The translations under genes and the position numbers were made by a program. Shown in pieces: positions 43,715-55,572 of a stretch of 64,000 nucleotides of DNA. The stretch is from NCBI GenBank assembly GCA_006386115.1, contig VFIW01000093.1, positions 1-64,000 on the forward strand. The letters run 5' to 3'. Positions within the stretch are counted from its first letter, which is position 1; each line of letters opens with the position of its first letter. A model generated the notes under the pieces. The model was given only the letters and a program-made list of their open reading frames with translations. It was not told where the DNA came from and ran no database searches. The DNA comes from Globisporangium splendens (lineage: Eukaryota; Oomycota; Peronosporomycetes; Pythiales; Pythiaceae).

Positions 43715-44259
43715 GCGAGTTGCCACTACTGCGTCAGTTAGTTAAAGTTATTATTTATAGATATTTCAATCGAAGTGCACACAGCGCCTTCACTCATTAC
43801 GAGTTTGTTGTTGTTCATATTTGAAATGCCTGGAGCTTTCCATAAGCATTTTGTTTTTTCCTCGCGATCTTGGCGCAGGGAATCTGGACAGGATGCACAC
43901 TTACTGTTAATCTTGTCGCATCTCTCATCGTCAACGCCGAGATTGAGGCGTAACGATAGCACAAACGTTTTGAAGATTCCTTTTTGCCTTGACCATTTCA
44001 TTCACGCAAGCAGAGAATTTATGTCAAATGTCAAACAGAATGCCTCTTGGGGGTTTGTTTCGCACAACACGGGTACAATTATATGCTTTAACGCTATACA
44101 AACGGCAATCACGACGGCCACACAATAAACATTCAACACTGCATCTCATACCTTCACGTGAGAATCTTCGTTCTCACGGGTCTTTTTCCTTCTCTCTTTG
44201 GGCTTCGTATCCACTTCGATCGTGGATTTCATATATTTGGTGGTACAATCTGTCGGGGT
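43715..44259. other. 3' regions of convergent genes
   Basis: 545 bp, nothing recognised. Confidence 0.5.
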
Positions 44260-45842
44260 CTAAATTTCATGCTCCTTGGCAAAGAATCGGTCGTCGTGCA
44301 TCGTTTGCACGTCCTGCTCGGAGAAATTGGAGATCTGGCCAAAGCGACCGTCCATGACGAGCGTCTCGGTGTTCCTTCGGTCGGCGTCCCGTAACGTGCC
44401 AGGCACGACAATGTCGTACTCGTCTTCGTACGTGTTGCCCGAGGTGAGGCTGACGGCGCTGGACTTTCGCCGAACGCCCTGGTACACCGGCTGATGTGGA
44501 GGTCGAGGCGGCGCTGGGGCTCCAATCGATTGCGTGCGGTTGGAACGAGGTTGCTGCTGCTGGCTGTACTCCTCGTCTTCCTTCAGCACAGACTGCTGTC
44601 TCGGACGAGCAGCATTGTAGCTGATGGCGGAGCTCGTCACGGTTCTCGACGCGTACAACGAGCTCGCATCACTCGGGTGGTCGTACTGCGTGTTGGCAAA
44701 TTCGACCGTGGACGACGTGAGACTGGCCATGGACAGCTGCGAAGGCAAGTCCGAGTGGGTGCTCAGGTTGTGTTCTCGACGACTCGCGCCAGCAGCTCGG
44801 CTACCTGCATGACCGCGGCCCACAGGCGCAGCCATGTATCCCGGCGTCGTTCCTCGTCCGTCCACCTGCAAGTTGAACTGCTTGTTGGAATCTTCGGGGG
44901 TCTTCAGACCCTCCAAGTCGCGCTGCTGCTTCATGCGGCGCATGACAAACACCCCGACAAGCGCAGTTCCGATCACGGCTGCTGCGATCACGGCAACGTT
45001 GACATATTGAGACGACATCCTCGTCGACTCCGCTGACACGCCGCTGCTCGATTCCAACGATTTCATCTCGTTCGGAGACGGCGCTGGCGTTCTCGAGGAC
45101 GCACCAGACGATGTTGACCCCGAACTCGGCGTACTGGTTCTGGTACCGGTGGACGTTGCGCTCTTGTCCGTCGTCGACGCTCCGTTGCTGGCGTCGGATA
45201 TCTTGGTACTGCTAGTGGGGTTGTTCTGGATCGAGTTTGGACTCTTTGCTGCTGTCTCTGGTGCCACTGATGTGGCGGCAGGAGTTGTAGTTGTTGCAGG
45301 AGCCGGCGTCACGGAGGGTGTCACGGAGGGCGTCACGGAGGGCGTCGCCGATGTCGGGGCTGGAGTGTCGACGATATTTGGAGGCGCCACGGTCGCTGGG
45401 GCCAGTGTCAGCGTCGATTTCGGGGCTGCACGAAAGACGTTGAGGCATAAATTAGTCTTCTTTGACATGCATATCCACAAAGACGATAAACAAATATACA
45501 TCAAAACGTACGGCATATGAGCAGGAGGTCCGGGTACGGACACTCGCCGCTGATCTTGTCGTAGCACGAGTACCCGCCGGAGATCGCGTACATGCACACG
45601 GGGCACGTGTCGGTCGCGCGATTGCAGGACGACTCGCCGTTCGCGATGCACGTCACCGTCGAGCAGATACTCGTGTCCTGTGCTCTAACCACCGCATTAT
45701 AACTCGCAAGGACGCTCAGGACCGCATACAGCGTCACCATCGTCACCATCTTCCGTCCACCGTGAGGTCGTCGTATTAACCCCTGCGCTTTTGCCGCTTC
45801 TATGTAGTGAGACTTCATCCCTCTCCGCATGTGGTTCGCCAT
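44260..45842 (-). CDS. secreted-end Cys-rich, mucin-like type I membrane protein (two exons)
   Basis: Exons 45842-45512 and 45425-44260 with an 86-nt intron (GTACG...GTGCAG) give 498 residues. The signal peptide fits best from Met32 (45749): MVTMVTLYAVLSVLASYNAVVRAQ. An 8-Cys ectodomain follows (CSTVTCIANGESSC...CPVC...GGYSCYDKISGEC...). Next comes a Thr/Ser/Pro mucin-like stalk with SVTP repeats from a 12-bp DNA repeat (about 45310-45345). One membrane helix near 250-272 (VAVIAAAVIGTALVGVFVM) is stopped by RRMKQQR. The cytosolic tail of about 225 residues has PxxP (APAPPRPPHQP) and many Ser/Tyr. It looks like a cell-surface sensor or adhesin whose tail recruits SH3/WW-type partners; ligand unknown. 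Which Met is used as start is uncertain. Confidence 0.8.
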
Positions 45843-48807
45843 CTCTGTGCTGCGTGCTGTGTCTGTGAATGAAGTAGTGTACTGTATACGCGTTCACTGC
45901 GTATATAGGTGAGTAAATATCTGGCGTCTTGACGCCTTGTATGATCAGCTTGGCACTGCTGAACGCTAGGTATCGAACTCGCGCCGCGGCGGACGGCGTC
46001 GGTGCCTCCTCCTCTATCAGGAATGAGGGAATATGGCGCAGCACGAGTGGATGGGAGGGACAAGAGGGGCGGACTAGTAGAGGCGCGTCTCCAAGCGCAC
46101 GAAGCGCATTGCAGTCGATCGTGGACGCCAGATGCGATTGCCTCGGCGCCTGGCTTCTCTGGTCATCCTCCAGGTGGATGCGAGCTTCACAAGCAAAAGT
46201 GGGAGTGCACGATTTTTACCAATGACATAAGATATTTTGTGTTTTTGGCCAATAAGAGGGGATGGAGCAGACGGTGCACGAAAACCATGTGGCGCGAAAA
46301 TGTGCACCTGTGATGTTGGATATTCTACCCTCTATACTTAGTGTAATGACTAGTAATCATGTGGTCATTATAAATTGAGCTTTTAGGTTGCTCTGTACAT
46401 TAATAAACAGTCGGGTAACCTATTACGAAGGGGGCATTCACAGATTTGGGGATACCAACACCATGTGAACGGTAGAGGCGAAGCAGTCGCGCCGCTCACA
46501 CAGCAAGTCCCCTTTACACTTTGTGCATGCACTGCAAAAGACAGCAAGCGCTGGCTTTCTGTATTATCTCGCACTGCTGCGCTGCAGTAACGAACACGTC
46601 GCTCGCTCAGACGCGTTTACGGCAGGTAAGCAACAAGGTGCAAGTGCACACACGAGCGCTGGCTTTTCCGACCCGCACGTGGAGATATAAAGCTGGTCTC
46701 CCTGTCTTTCAACATGTGCGTGAGGTATCTTCTACACTACAGACTCAATGCGGTGACGTTATGCTGAGTAGCAGACCTGGTGTTTTCGAATTTATTGAAC
46801 ATCTTAGGACTGCAGTCAGCACGTTTGTCTTTGGCCAGTTAAATAACAGCACATGGGTACATCGAGTCAGTCCGGTCGTCCTTTCGATGGAATCCATGAA
46901 GATGTTACGTTGGGTTTTCGAGGTCAAAGCGTGGAGGACCGCCCTCGCTCCAGTAGTTTTGATAAAGGTGAAAAGAAAACGTCTCTAGAGAAAGAAAATT
47001 ATAGGAGCCGCACCCCGAAAGGAATCGAAATCATGCACACACGTGTGCATATCTGAGCGGCTACCAACCGAGCGTCGTACCACATCTTTGTGGTTTCCTT
47101 CCGACGCTGTGTACGACATCGGGAGCTTCCCTTTCTGGCACTGAGACCCTGCTGCAGGAAGGGAAGGTGCATGCTGCAGCGCTTGCTTGTTCTCAGGTTC
47201 AACTCAACGAAGGCATCAAATGATTTGCGCCTACCAGATCTGCATTACGAGCACCCAGGGTTCATTCAAGACGAGACAACTTGACGCCACAAGAGTGCTT
47301 GGATGAAGCAGAACCTGCATCAACGCCTTCCCCATCGACGCTCGCTGTTCCTTCCGCTCCTGTAACTTCCACCGCAACGATGGAAGTGGCACAACGACAA
47401 TTCCGTTTATGACATGAACCAGCCAGCTAAAGAGAATGCATTTTAGAGGCAGCACCTCCTGGTCGTCGACGCCGTCTCAGTGCGTGATGTCAACCTGAAA
47501 GTGTCGTGCGATCGTTTTGCGCATTTCTAGTTTGGAAAGGTCTTCAAGTCTGAAAGTTGTGTGGGACGATCGGCAGAGTTCACCTACAAGCTGAATGAAA
47601 GACCAAATACTCAGCGGTTGAGTGGGATAATGCGCAACGCATTCGGCGCCGCCACATCGTGGAACCCATGATGTTGACGCAGGTTGCGAATGCATGAGCT
47701 GGTCACTTGGACCATGTTGAACCACGGACGGCATCAAAGCGCAGAAAGACTGTGCAACTTTTGTCGATGGGACAACGAGGAATCTCGATGAGAGCGGGAT
47801 AATTTACAAAGCAAGGTGTCAAGGTGGTCTTTTTCAACTACTTTTCATCTCACAACTCTATGCAGCCTACCTTGTATTGTAAAGTGCTCGAAATCGGACC
47901 CTTCTCATTCGTTGAAACTGGTGGATATCGGCTATTGTGACAGTACAAACGGCATCGAGAATGCGGGTGACAAATAGAGGGCTCATGTCCCCAAGCACAA
48001 CTCTCACAAATCAGCAAATCGGCAGGATGGCACTATAGACACTTCAACCTCAAGCACACTTTTTTCATCAGATATACAGAGATACAGAGATACACGCGCA
48101 AATGGGTCTGTCATTGACTCTATACAGCAGTGGACTGTAAAGGAACAACAGCTACATACGCCATTTGCCGATACCAAATGCGCTTCTGTGGAGAAATACT
48201 CCACAGCAAACAGCGCAGGTAGCATTTTCCAAGGTTCTGCAGCATACAAATTGCAAGTCAAAACGCAAAACTACCAAGCAACTGAAGGAAAAGTTGGTCA
48301 CCCAAACCCGCTCTCCCTTCCTCTCCCTTTCTCCCCACCACCACACGCTGACACAAGCACACAGACAAGCACATACCGTTTGTGAGCGCCATCGATTCTT
48401 CCACAGCAACGTCCAGCCTGCAATCTTCATACCAAGGCTATTCATTTAAACAGTATGCAAGAAAGCATCAATTGATGCACATGCTGTTTACGACCACAGC
48501 ACATTAATTCAATGATCAATTTATAGAATGCGTGTGTGGCGTACCGCGAACGTGACCCTCTTTGAACCTCTCCCATCTCTCATCCTTCCTTCATACACTC
48601 GCTCTTTCGATCAGGACGGTGTGCGCCACGCACAAGGTCTCTCGCGCCATTCGCCGAAAGCAACGTGTCCGCGCTACCGCCCACGCATCCGTCCGCCGTC
48701 CACACCCACACGCACAGCACCAGCCAGCGTCCTGTCTCCTGCGTGCGTGTGTATGTATAAATAGTCAACCGCGTGCAACCGATTCGAGACACGACAACCG
48801 CAAGACC
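45843..48807. other. 3 kb gap, no convincing gene
   Basis: Short frames only. It should hold promoters for the mucin-like gene (left) and, in the last ~280 bp, the leader of the PDZ gene, whose frame is open but low-complexity upstream of its ATG. Nothing else was assigned. Confidence 0.4.
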
Positions 48808-50127
48808 ATGGAGAGCCCGACGAGCTTTGCGCACCTGGACGCGGACCACGCGTCGGCCGCCGTGCGCCGCGAGAGCGTCGTGATCGGCGGCGAGCAGGCG
48901 TCCCTGGAGCTCGCGCGCAGCCTGCCCGAGCTCATCGAGGAGCTCCGGCGGCTGCGCGTCGAGATGGAGAAGAGCACCAAGGTATACGGCGCCATCAGCT
49001 CCAGCCAGCAGCAGGTCAAGTCCTCGGACGTCAGCAGCAGTGCGACGAATGGCGTTAGCAGAGACAGCAGCGGCATGAGCAACAGCACAAACCGGGGAAG
49101 CAGCGGCGGCGGCATGCCCAACAGCAACAGCAACACGAGCAACGGCAACAGAAGCAGTTACCACTACAGCATGGGCGGCGCCGGTCTTGCCGGGCGACAG
49201 AGCATCTTCACGCCGTTTGCAGACAGTATGGTCGATGAGCGCAGCAGCATCGTGACGACAGGTTCGCCGATGGATCTCGGTGAATTGTCGGCGCCGCCCA
49301 TGTTCCGTCAAATGTCGGCGCCAGTGAAGCGCGTGCAGGAGCAGCAGCAGCAACAGCAGCAGCGCATGCCTCGTCCGGCTGCCGTTGTGGTGTCGAGGCG
49401 CCGCCCGGTGCGCATTGTGGACTACACTGTGATGTGGGTGAGCGGGGAATGCGGAATCTCGCTGCGCAACTTCTCGTCCAACAAGATCGGTGCCCAGATC
49501 GCCGTGCTGCAGCAAGCCAACGGCGTGACCACGGGCATCTCGAACTGCCGCCTCGGCGACCAGCTGCTCAGCGTCAACGACGACCACGTTGAGACCATGG
49601 GGTTCAAGGACATCGTAGAGAAGCTCAAGACCACGCGTCGACCGATCACACTCGGGTTCCGCACCAACCCGAATGTCGCGACGTCCCCCGTATCGTCCTC
49701 GTCTTCGTCGTCGTCGGTGAGTCGATCGTCCTCAGGACGCTTCAACTCGGCGCGCACCACCAACGCGACCGCCTCCTCTGGAAGCAGCCGTCAGCAGCAC
49801 TTTTTCCCACCAGAAGACGAGGCGCAAGACAACGCGATGGGATCCTCGGCGTACGCGGCCGCGCCTATGCGCACGAGCAGTAACGGCAGCCTCAAGGACG
49901 ACATTGATGGCTGCGGCGCAGACGAACGAACGACTGATGCGTCCGTGCGTTCGTCCACGTCGACGCTCTCGGACGAAGTCGAGGTCTGGTGCAAGGAGCA
50001 GGAGGAGATGCACAGCGACATCATCGTGCTGCTCACGGAGACCGTGATGCGGTGCGAGAAGCTGCAGCAGGAGACTATGGACCAGGTCTCGCACTGGATG
50101 CAGCTCGCGAACCTCGGATCGTCCTAA
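48808..50127 (+). CDS. PDZ domain protein
   Basis: 439 residues from the ATG at 48808 (AAGACCATGG, strong context). A short helix (LARSLPELIEELRRLRVEMEK, about 35-56) precedes a Ser/Asn/Gly-rich region and a Gln run (about 178-185). The PDZ domain is at about 205-285: YTVMWVSGECGISLRNF supplies the carboxylate-binding loop (CGISL for GLGF) and RLGDQLLSVNDDHVETMGFKDIVEKLK the core. A Ser-rich stretch and a C-terminal helical coil (VEVWCKEQEEMHSDIIVLLTETVMRCEKLQQETMDQVSHWMQL) follow. PDZ domains bind C-terminal peptides of membrane proteins; this one looks like a scaffold that oligomerises by its coil. The partner is unknown. Confidence 0.85.
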   Translation: MESPTSFAHLDADHASAAVRRESVVIGGEQASLELARSLPELIEELRRLRVEMEKSTKVYGAISSSQQQVKSSDVSSSATNGVSRDSSGMSNSTNRGSSGGGMPNSNSNTSNGNRSSYHYSMGGAGLAGRQSIFTPFADSMVDERSSIVTTGSPMDLGELSAPPMFRQMSAPVKRVQEQQQQQQQRMPRPAAVVVSRRRPVRIVDYTVMWVSGECGISLRNFSSNKIGAQIAVLQQANGVTTGISNCRLGDQLLSVNDDHVETMGFKDIVEKLKTTRRPITLGFRTNPNVATSPVSSSSSSSSVSRSSSGRFNSARTTNATASSGSSRQQHFFPPEDEAQDNAMGSSAYAAAPMRTSSNGSLKDDIDGCGADERTTDASVRSSTSTLSDEVEVWCKEQEEMHSDIIVLLTETVMRCEKLQQETMDQVSHWMQLANLGSS

Positions 50128-52089
50128 TTCCTTCGCGAACGGCTCGCAAACGGCATTGTGAGTTACTAGTGAACCCGATAGTTCATGACCGGTGGAAGAT
50201 TATGTGCGTGTTTGCTGCCGTATATTGTTCATACACGAGAGAAAAGAAGATTGTAGAGTTGATGTGGTCTAAATAGTATAAAGGGTGCAAGCTTCCGATT
50301 CCTGTTGTTCAGTCGTCGTCTACTATGAGATGAAAATGCTCTGTCATCAACGTCGTCAGACACGAATTTTCTCTCAAAACTTGTGTCGACATGGCTGCGA
50401 AATCCATTGCTTCAGCTTCAACATCACACCTCAAGTGTTATTCGAGCACCAGCACCGTCATCAGCGTTATCGCGCCTGCAACGGGGGCCACACCAGCAAA
50501 ATGCACGGCTTCCGTACGTGCGCGTAGTACCAGACGAACTCTCTTGCACATGAACTACTGGAAGGACATGATCTGCTAAACCATTTCTGGGGGGAACTGA
50601 GACAATAGCCATAGTCCATACTCGAGCAAAGCAAGATTCGAGCGCCTGCAACAACGACCTCATCATCTGCACACCAGCGCAGGACTTTCGTTCATTTGAT
50701 CCAAATGTGGAGCTAGTGTCGGTGCCATGCTCCAGCGTTTATCTAAGTCATATCTCCTCGTTGACATGACTTGGCGTATTATTTGAGTCATGTTACCAAT
50801 GTTATTGCAGAGCAGCAATAGCAGAGCAACGCTGATGAGTTGGAGGCTCAACTCACCCTGAAGATTCTCAATACCCACACACGATCAAAGAGTACAGGGA
50901 CTTGCTCCACACGTTGACATCACTACAAGCGGTAACGCACCAGTTGCACAACACCCTCACTGTTGTTGATACTAGCAACGCGCCATGTCACGACGATATC
51001 AACGGCATTTGTCATGAAGTGATGCGGTAATGATCCTGAGTCCCTCATGAAACGAGAGCTCGTGAACTAATTGAGCTAGTGGCAGATGCTTCATCGTCGC
51101 CACCGTTGTCGTCACAGCAATAGCAGCGCACTGAGGCTGCGACGACACCCTCCAGTCTCGGTAGAGCAGCTCATGCACATGCAGCAAAGTCTGCAAGTGT
51201 ACCCATCAGCGATGTGGTTGTGTGTGTGGTGAGTAGCCAATCAGATGCCAGCAACCTCTTTGCATGAACAGTCAGATCCAGATAAAAGAGCGCATTTGCA
51301 TCTACAGCTACACAGATGTCCACACGGACATCAACAAGTTGAAGGTCGATCTTCTTGATCTGTTCGCATACTTCAAATTGAGTTGGCTTCAAAAAGCGTC
51401 CCGGACACACGACGCGGTAATCCAGTCTGGTGTGAAGCAGGCTTGCTCGACACCTTCACGACGAAGCCGCGCAAAAAGATTGAACAAAACTGAACATGTC
51501 CATAACCCGTTTCCTATTCGGATTGCCTGGTTCAGGTCAAGGTGCATGCGTTCTCATTATATGTTCGCTTGTCACTACCTCTCGGCAACTCCGACATCAA
51601 GGAACAAACCTGCGAGTTTATTGGCGTGGAACCAAACACAACTGGGTTTATTTGTGCTTGGCAGGAACAAGAGTGACGGTGTTTGTCCAAGTGACTCATG
51701 CAGAAGATCGGCAAGATCAGGTGGAGACACACTGTCAACGATGTCATGAATCATTTGGAGAAGTCAGCTGGAGGCCGCTTCTGAAGACCATTGTCTGGCA
51801 CAGATTTCGAGGGTGCAAACCGTCCATGTTGGAGTCGAGTCGAATTGCAGCTGGCGAGACAAAGTCTCGACGTGGCTATGCCAAGTGGGCACAAAAGCGC
51901 AGTCACAGTGGTCCATCCTCCCAAACTGTGCATCCATGTTGTTATCTTTCATCGTGTCCATTATTCATTCCTATGAGCAAATACATAAGTTTATTTCCAG
52001 TTAGCAGTCATCAAATTATCACATGGAGACTTCTGTTGTTGTCTCGACTTCAACGCCATCTGCACGGATCTTTCGATACAGCTCTTTGC
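50128..52089. other. 2 kb gap with decayed coding remnants
   Basis: No intact gene. Between about 50390 and 51240 short stretches read like real protein in changing frames. Examples are a 52-codon run from 50872 (TIKEYRDLLHTLTSLQAVTHQLHNTL...CHDDINGICHEVM) and a preceding NADELEAQLTLKILN in another frame. This suggests an old coiled-coil pseudogene of unknown family. The rest is unassigned. Confidence 0.35.
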
Positions 52090-53640
52090 TCAAAAGAGCG
52101 GTCGCGGGACGACTCGGATGCGCAAGTCGGTATGGTACGCGTCATTGTACTGGCGCGAGTGGACTACGATATCCCGGAGCGTCTGCTTCCTCAGGAGTGG
52201 CACGACGAGCGTGAGGAAGCCGTCTCGGATCTCTGGGGACAGCCGCGGAAGCTCGACACCCAGAGGAAAGTCTGGTGGGAGCGAAGCGCCACTACCTCGC
52301 TTTTGTGTCGGCATCGCGACCTGCGTGAACCACATGCGCAGATACTGCAGCTTCTGTAGGTTCGTCGTCCACGAGTGCAGCAAATAGTGCACCTCGGGCG
52401 AATCCAAGTCGAAATGTGGCGTCGGATGGCGCACGAGTTCTTCGCGCCATCGTGCAGGACTCGTCGTAGGATACTCCACATCCGTTCCATCGCTGTATGC
52501 ACTCCCGCGACCGGTTTCGAACAATGCACTGTTACTGCTGTCCATGGACGATGAGGATTTACGTTTCAATCCCCTATGGTGCACAAACTCTTCTTCGTCA
52601 TCTTCATCCTCATGGTCGTAATCAAATGGTGGCGCAACGGATGCGTCCCCTTGTCTGGATGACGACGACGTCGATGAATGCAGATGCACCTGGTGCGATT
52701 GCTGCTGCTGCTGGGTTTCCAGGAGCTCTTCGTACTTCTCAGTCATTGTATCCAGCTCCTGTTTCAGCTGTCGAAGCTCGAGTTCCTGTTCTCGGATCAC
52801 TGCCATGCGCTCCTCTTGCTCCAGTACATGATCCTTACCTTGATCCTCGAGACGGTGCTGCAATTCACGAACGTACCCCCGTAACTCTTCCGAGGATCGT
52901 TCCTGTAAATCCTTGTCTCGCTTGTTCAGGTCGTTGTTGTTCTCGTAGTCGTCACTGGCATCTCCGTAATTGTCCTCTGGTCGCTGTTGTCCACTCTCGC
53001 TGCCTTCGAATGAGCCGTTCTGTGCTTCCCATATATTCAGATGCATCTTGCTTGTGCTTTTCCCATCATCCGAACGAGCATTTCGCAGATCCTCGAGCGC
53101 GATCGTGAGCTTTTCCACATCGCGCAGCGCCTGCAGCTTCTCAGCCTTCAAGTGATAAATCGTCTCCTCTGCATCCAGCAATTGTGCTTCAAGTTTCACG
53201 ATTCTCTCCTCTGCCTGTTTCAACTCCATGCCAGCAGAATTCGCCAACGAAGACGACCTCTTGTCTTTCAAGTTGCCGTGGTTGAGAGAAACAGCAGCAC
53301 CGGCACTCGCGGATCGTCCGAGGGTCCTCGCGTTGCGCGTCTCGAGCAGCTGCAGCTGGTTCATCATCGCAAACGCCGCTTCTTCCTCCTCATCCACCTC
53401 ACCATCGCTTTCGTCGTATTCGCTTTCGTATCCACCTAGAGAGAGCGGCGTGCCGTCATCTTCTCGGTTGTTCGCCTCTTGACCGTCATCGTCCGAGTCA
53501 AACTCCAGCGAAAGTGTTGCTCCTTTACGAGCATTGAGGGACGCCGCGGGAGCTGCTGATTGAGCGGACATCGCGGAGTGCTGCGCTGCCGAATGCTGGG
53601 AGCGTGAAGGCGGCTGTGGCGATGTCTGCAGCCGCGTCAT
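52090..53640 (-). CDS. coiled-coil protein, function unknown
   Basis: 516 residues, uninterrupted. An acidic N-terminal region (about 40-90) is followed by a first coil (AEERIVKLEAQLLDAEETIYHLKAEKLQALRDVEKLTIALEDL, about 142-187). A charged linker leads to a second coil (about 250-312, ELRGYVRELQHRLEDQGKDHVLEQEERMAVIREQELELRQLKQEL). A Ser/Asp/Glu-rich part follows. The last ~110 residues look globular: SPEVHYLLHSWTTNLQKLQYLRMWFTQV...LPRLSPEIRDGFLTLVVPLLRKQTLRDIVVHSRQY. That domain is probably the conserved functional part, but I do not recognise it. No signal or membrane segment, so cytosolic or cytoskeletal. Confidence 0.75.
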   Translation of the reverse strand: MTRLQTSPQPPSRSQHSAAQHSAMSAQSAAPAASLNARKGATLSLEFDSDDDGQEANNREDDGTPLSLGGYESEYDESDGEVDEEEEAAFAMMNQLQLLETRNARTLGRSASAGAAVSLNHGNLKDKRSSSLANSAGMELKQAEERIVKLEAQLLDAEETIYHLKAEKLQALRDVEKLTIALEDLRNARSDDGKSTSKMHLNIWEAQNGSFEGSESGQQRPEDNYGDASDDYENNNDLNKRDKDLQERSSEELRGYVRELQHRLEDQGKDHVLEQEERMAVIREQELELRQLKQELDTMTEKYEELLETQQQQQSHQVHLHSSTSSSSRQGDASVAPPFDYDHEDEDDEEEFVHHRGLKRKSSSSMDSSNSALFETGRGSAYSDGTDVEYPTTSPARWREELVRHPTPHFDLDSPEVHYLLHSWTTNLQKLQYLRMWFTQVAMPTQKRGSGASLPPDFPLGVELPRLSPEIRDGFLTLVVPLLRKQTLRDIVVHSRQYNDAYHTDLRIRVVPRPLF

Positions 53641-54253
53641 AGCGCTTCGTTCCCCTTCGCGGCACCCACTGTGCTGCTTTCTATTCTGTTCCTAATCTGT
53701 TTCCTGCTTTGCTCTTTTCTTTTTGACGCTTCTCTGTGGATCATGTGTCACTAAAACTCTCATTGTCACTCATTTGAAGCACAAAGTAACATGTCTGCTG
53801 ACGTCACGGAAAGTAACATCCAGTTATGCAGTTCCACAGTTTCAGCCAGTGATTGTGCTCATGTCTTTGCAGAGGCGGCTGCAGAGATATGAGTCATACA
53901 ACAGAAGCAATTTCAATAAAGAAGACTCTCAACTAAAAGATGTGTTCATGAAGGAACTCTGCTCTATGCTAGTGTGGCATCAATGACTGAGGTCCACCTT
54001 CATTCGATGAGTACATCACATCACATTTCGTATCTTGTTGAGGTCCTCTTCAGTCACAAATATGTAGGTGCGCGTCGCATAGACACAATCCAAGTTGAAT
54101 AGCACTTAGCCGAGTCGCCCCAGTGCTGGTATCCATTCGCGTCGGTCATGGTGGCAGCATCTTGTCAGTCCCGAATTGACCAAGAAGAGGCCAGAAGCTC
54201 CCTCGCCTATCCGCCTCCGTCCCTCCCTCGCTCCACCCCTCCTACGAAGCATC
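53641..54253. other. divergent promoter region
   Basis: About 610 bp between the divergent coiled-coil and coproporphyrinogen oxidase genes. No site assigned. Confidence 0.5.
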
Positions 54254-55572
54254 ATGCGCCACTTCCGCACGCTCCTCAAGACCCCAGCGGCGCGCTCGTG
54301 GCTCGCAGGTGCCGCCGTGGTGCCTGCGGCGCTCGGTGTGTACGCCGCGCAGCAGAACCAGCCATCGGAATGCAAGGAAGCGCGCAAGCTCGCAGCACCC
54401 GAGCAATTCCTCTACACGCCGCTGTCGAAGGACTCTACGCCGCGCGACAGCATTGAGTTTGACACGAGCGCGCCAATGCGCAAGCGCATGGAAGCCATGA
54501 TCTTCCGCGTGCAGGACCAGATCGTCGCGGGCATCGAAGAAGTCGACGGCAAGAAGTTCCGCACCGACGAGTGGGAGCGTGAGGGCCACGGTGGTGGTGG
54601 TCGCTCGCGTATCTTGCAAGACGGCAATGTGTTTGAGAAGGCTGGTGTCGGTGTCTCGGTCGTGCACGGCTCGCTACCCCCAGCTGCCATCAAGCAAATG
54701 AAGTCGCGTGGTAAGGACCTTGAAGAAGGCAAGGATCTGCCGTTCTACGCATGCGGCGTGAGTCTCGTGATGCACCCGCGCAACCCAATGGCGCCAACGA
54801 TCCACTTGAACTACCGCTTCTTCGAAGTGGAGACCGGCCGCTTGGACGCTGACGGCAAGCCGCAGACGCTTTCCTGGTTCGGTGGTGGTGCCGATCTCAC
54901 GCCGAGCTTCCTCTTTGAGGAAGACGCGCGCCACTTCCACGCGGTGTACAAGATCCAACTCGACAAGCGCGACCCAAAGCTGTACCCGGAGATGAAGGAG
55001 GCGTGCGACAAGTACTTTTACATCCCGCACCGCAAGGAAGGCCGTGGTGTCGGTGGTTTCTTCTTCGACGACATGGAGGACACTTGTGAAGAGTCGTTCC
55101 AGATGATCCGCAACTGCGCCAATTCGATGCTCGACTCGTACCTGCCGATCTTGCTCCGCCGCAAGGACATGCCGTTCACGGAGAAGCAAAAGGAGTGGCA
55201 GCAGATCCGTCGTGGCCGCTACGTCGAGTTCAACGTGATGTACGACCGTGGCACGAAATTCGGTCTCGCGACGCCCGGCTCGCGCATTGAGTCGATCCTC
55301 ATGTCGCTCCCACTGACGGCGCGTTGGGAGTACATGAACTCGGTACGTTGTGTTTGTGTTTATGACTCGTATATACTTGTGGGTGTAAATATTGACGCTT
55401 TATTTTTGTGTATATATTTGCTACCGAATAGCCTGAGAAGGGATCGTGGGAAGACAGGACGTTGCAAGTGCTCAAGAGCCCGGTGGACTGGTTAAATGTG
55501 CCGGAAGTCGACCTCGAGAAGCTCTCGACGGCCGAATTGCTGCAAGAAATTGCGCGACGAAGTGAAAAGTAA
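54254..55572 (+). CDS. CPOX: oxygen-dependent coproporphyrinogen III oxidase (two exons)
   Basis: Exons 54254-55342 and 55432-55572 with an 89-nt phase-0 intron (GTACG...ATAG) give 409 residues. The start is the ATG at 54254 ([16 protein letters not shown]); the frame extends upstream only without ATG. The basic N-terminus plus a short hydrophobic stretch ([14 protein letters not shown]) fits mitochondrial targeting to the intermembrane space, as in animals and fungi. Family blocks are intact: [79 protein letters not shown] and the C-terminal [21 protein letters not shown]. It converts coproporphyrinogen III to protoporphyrinogen IX in haem synthesis (EC 1.3.3.3). Length and intactness argue for a functional enzyme. 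Confidence 0.95.

Noticed and set aside
48580..49587. 335-codon minus-strand frame over the PDZ gene
   Set aside because: His/Ala/Arg-rich shadow; the plus strand encodes a recognisable PDZ domain.
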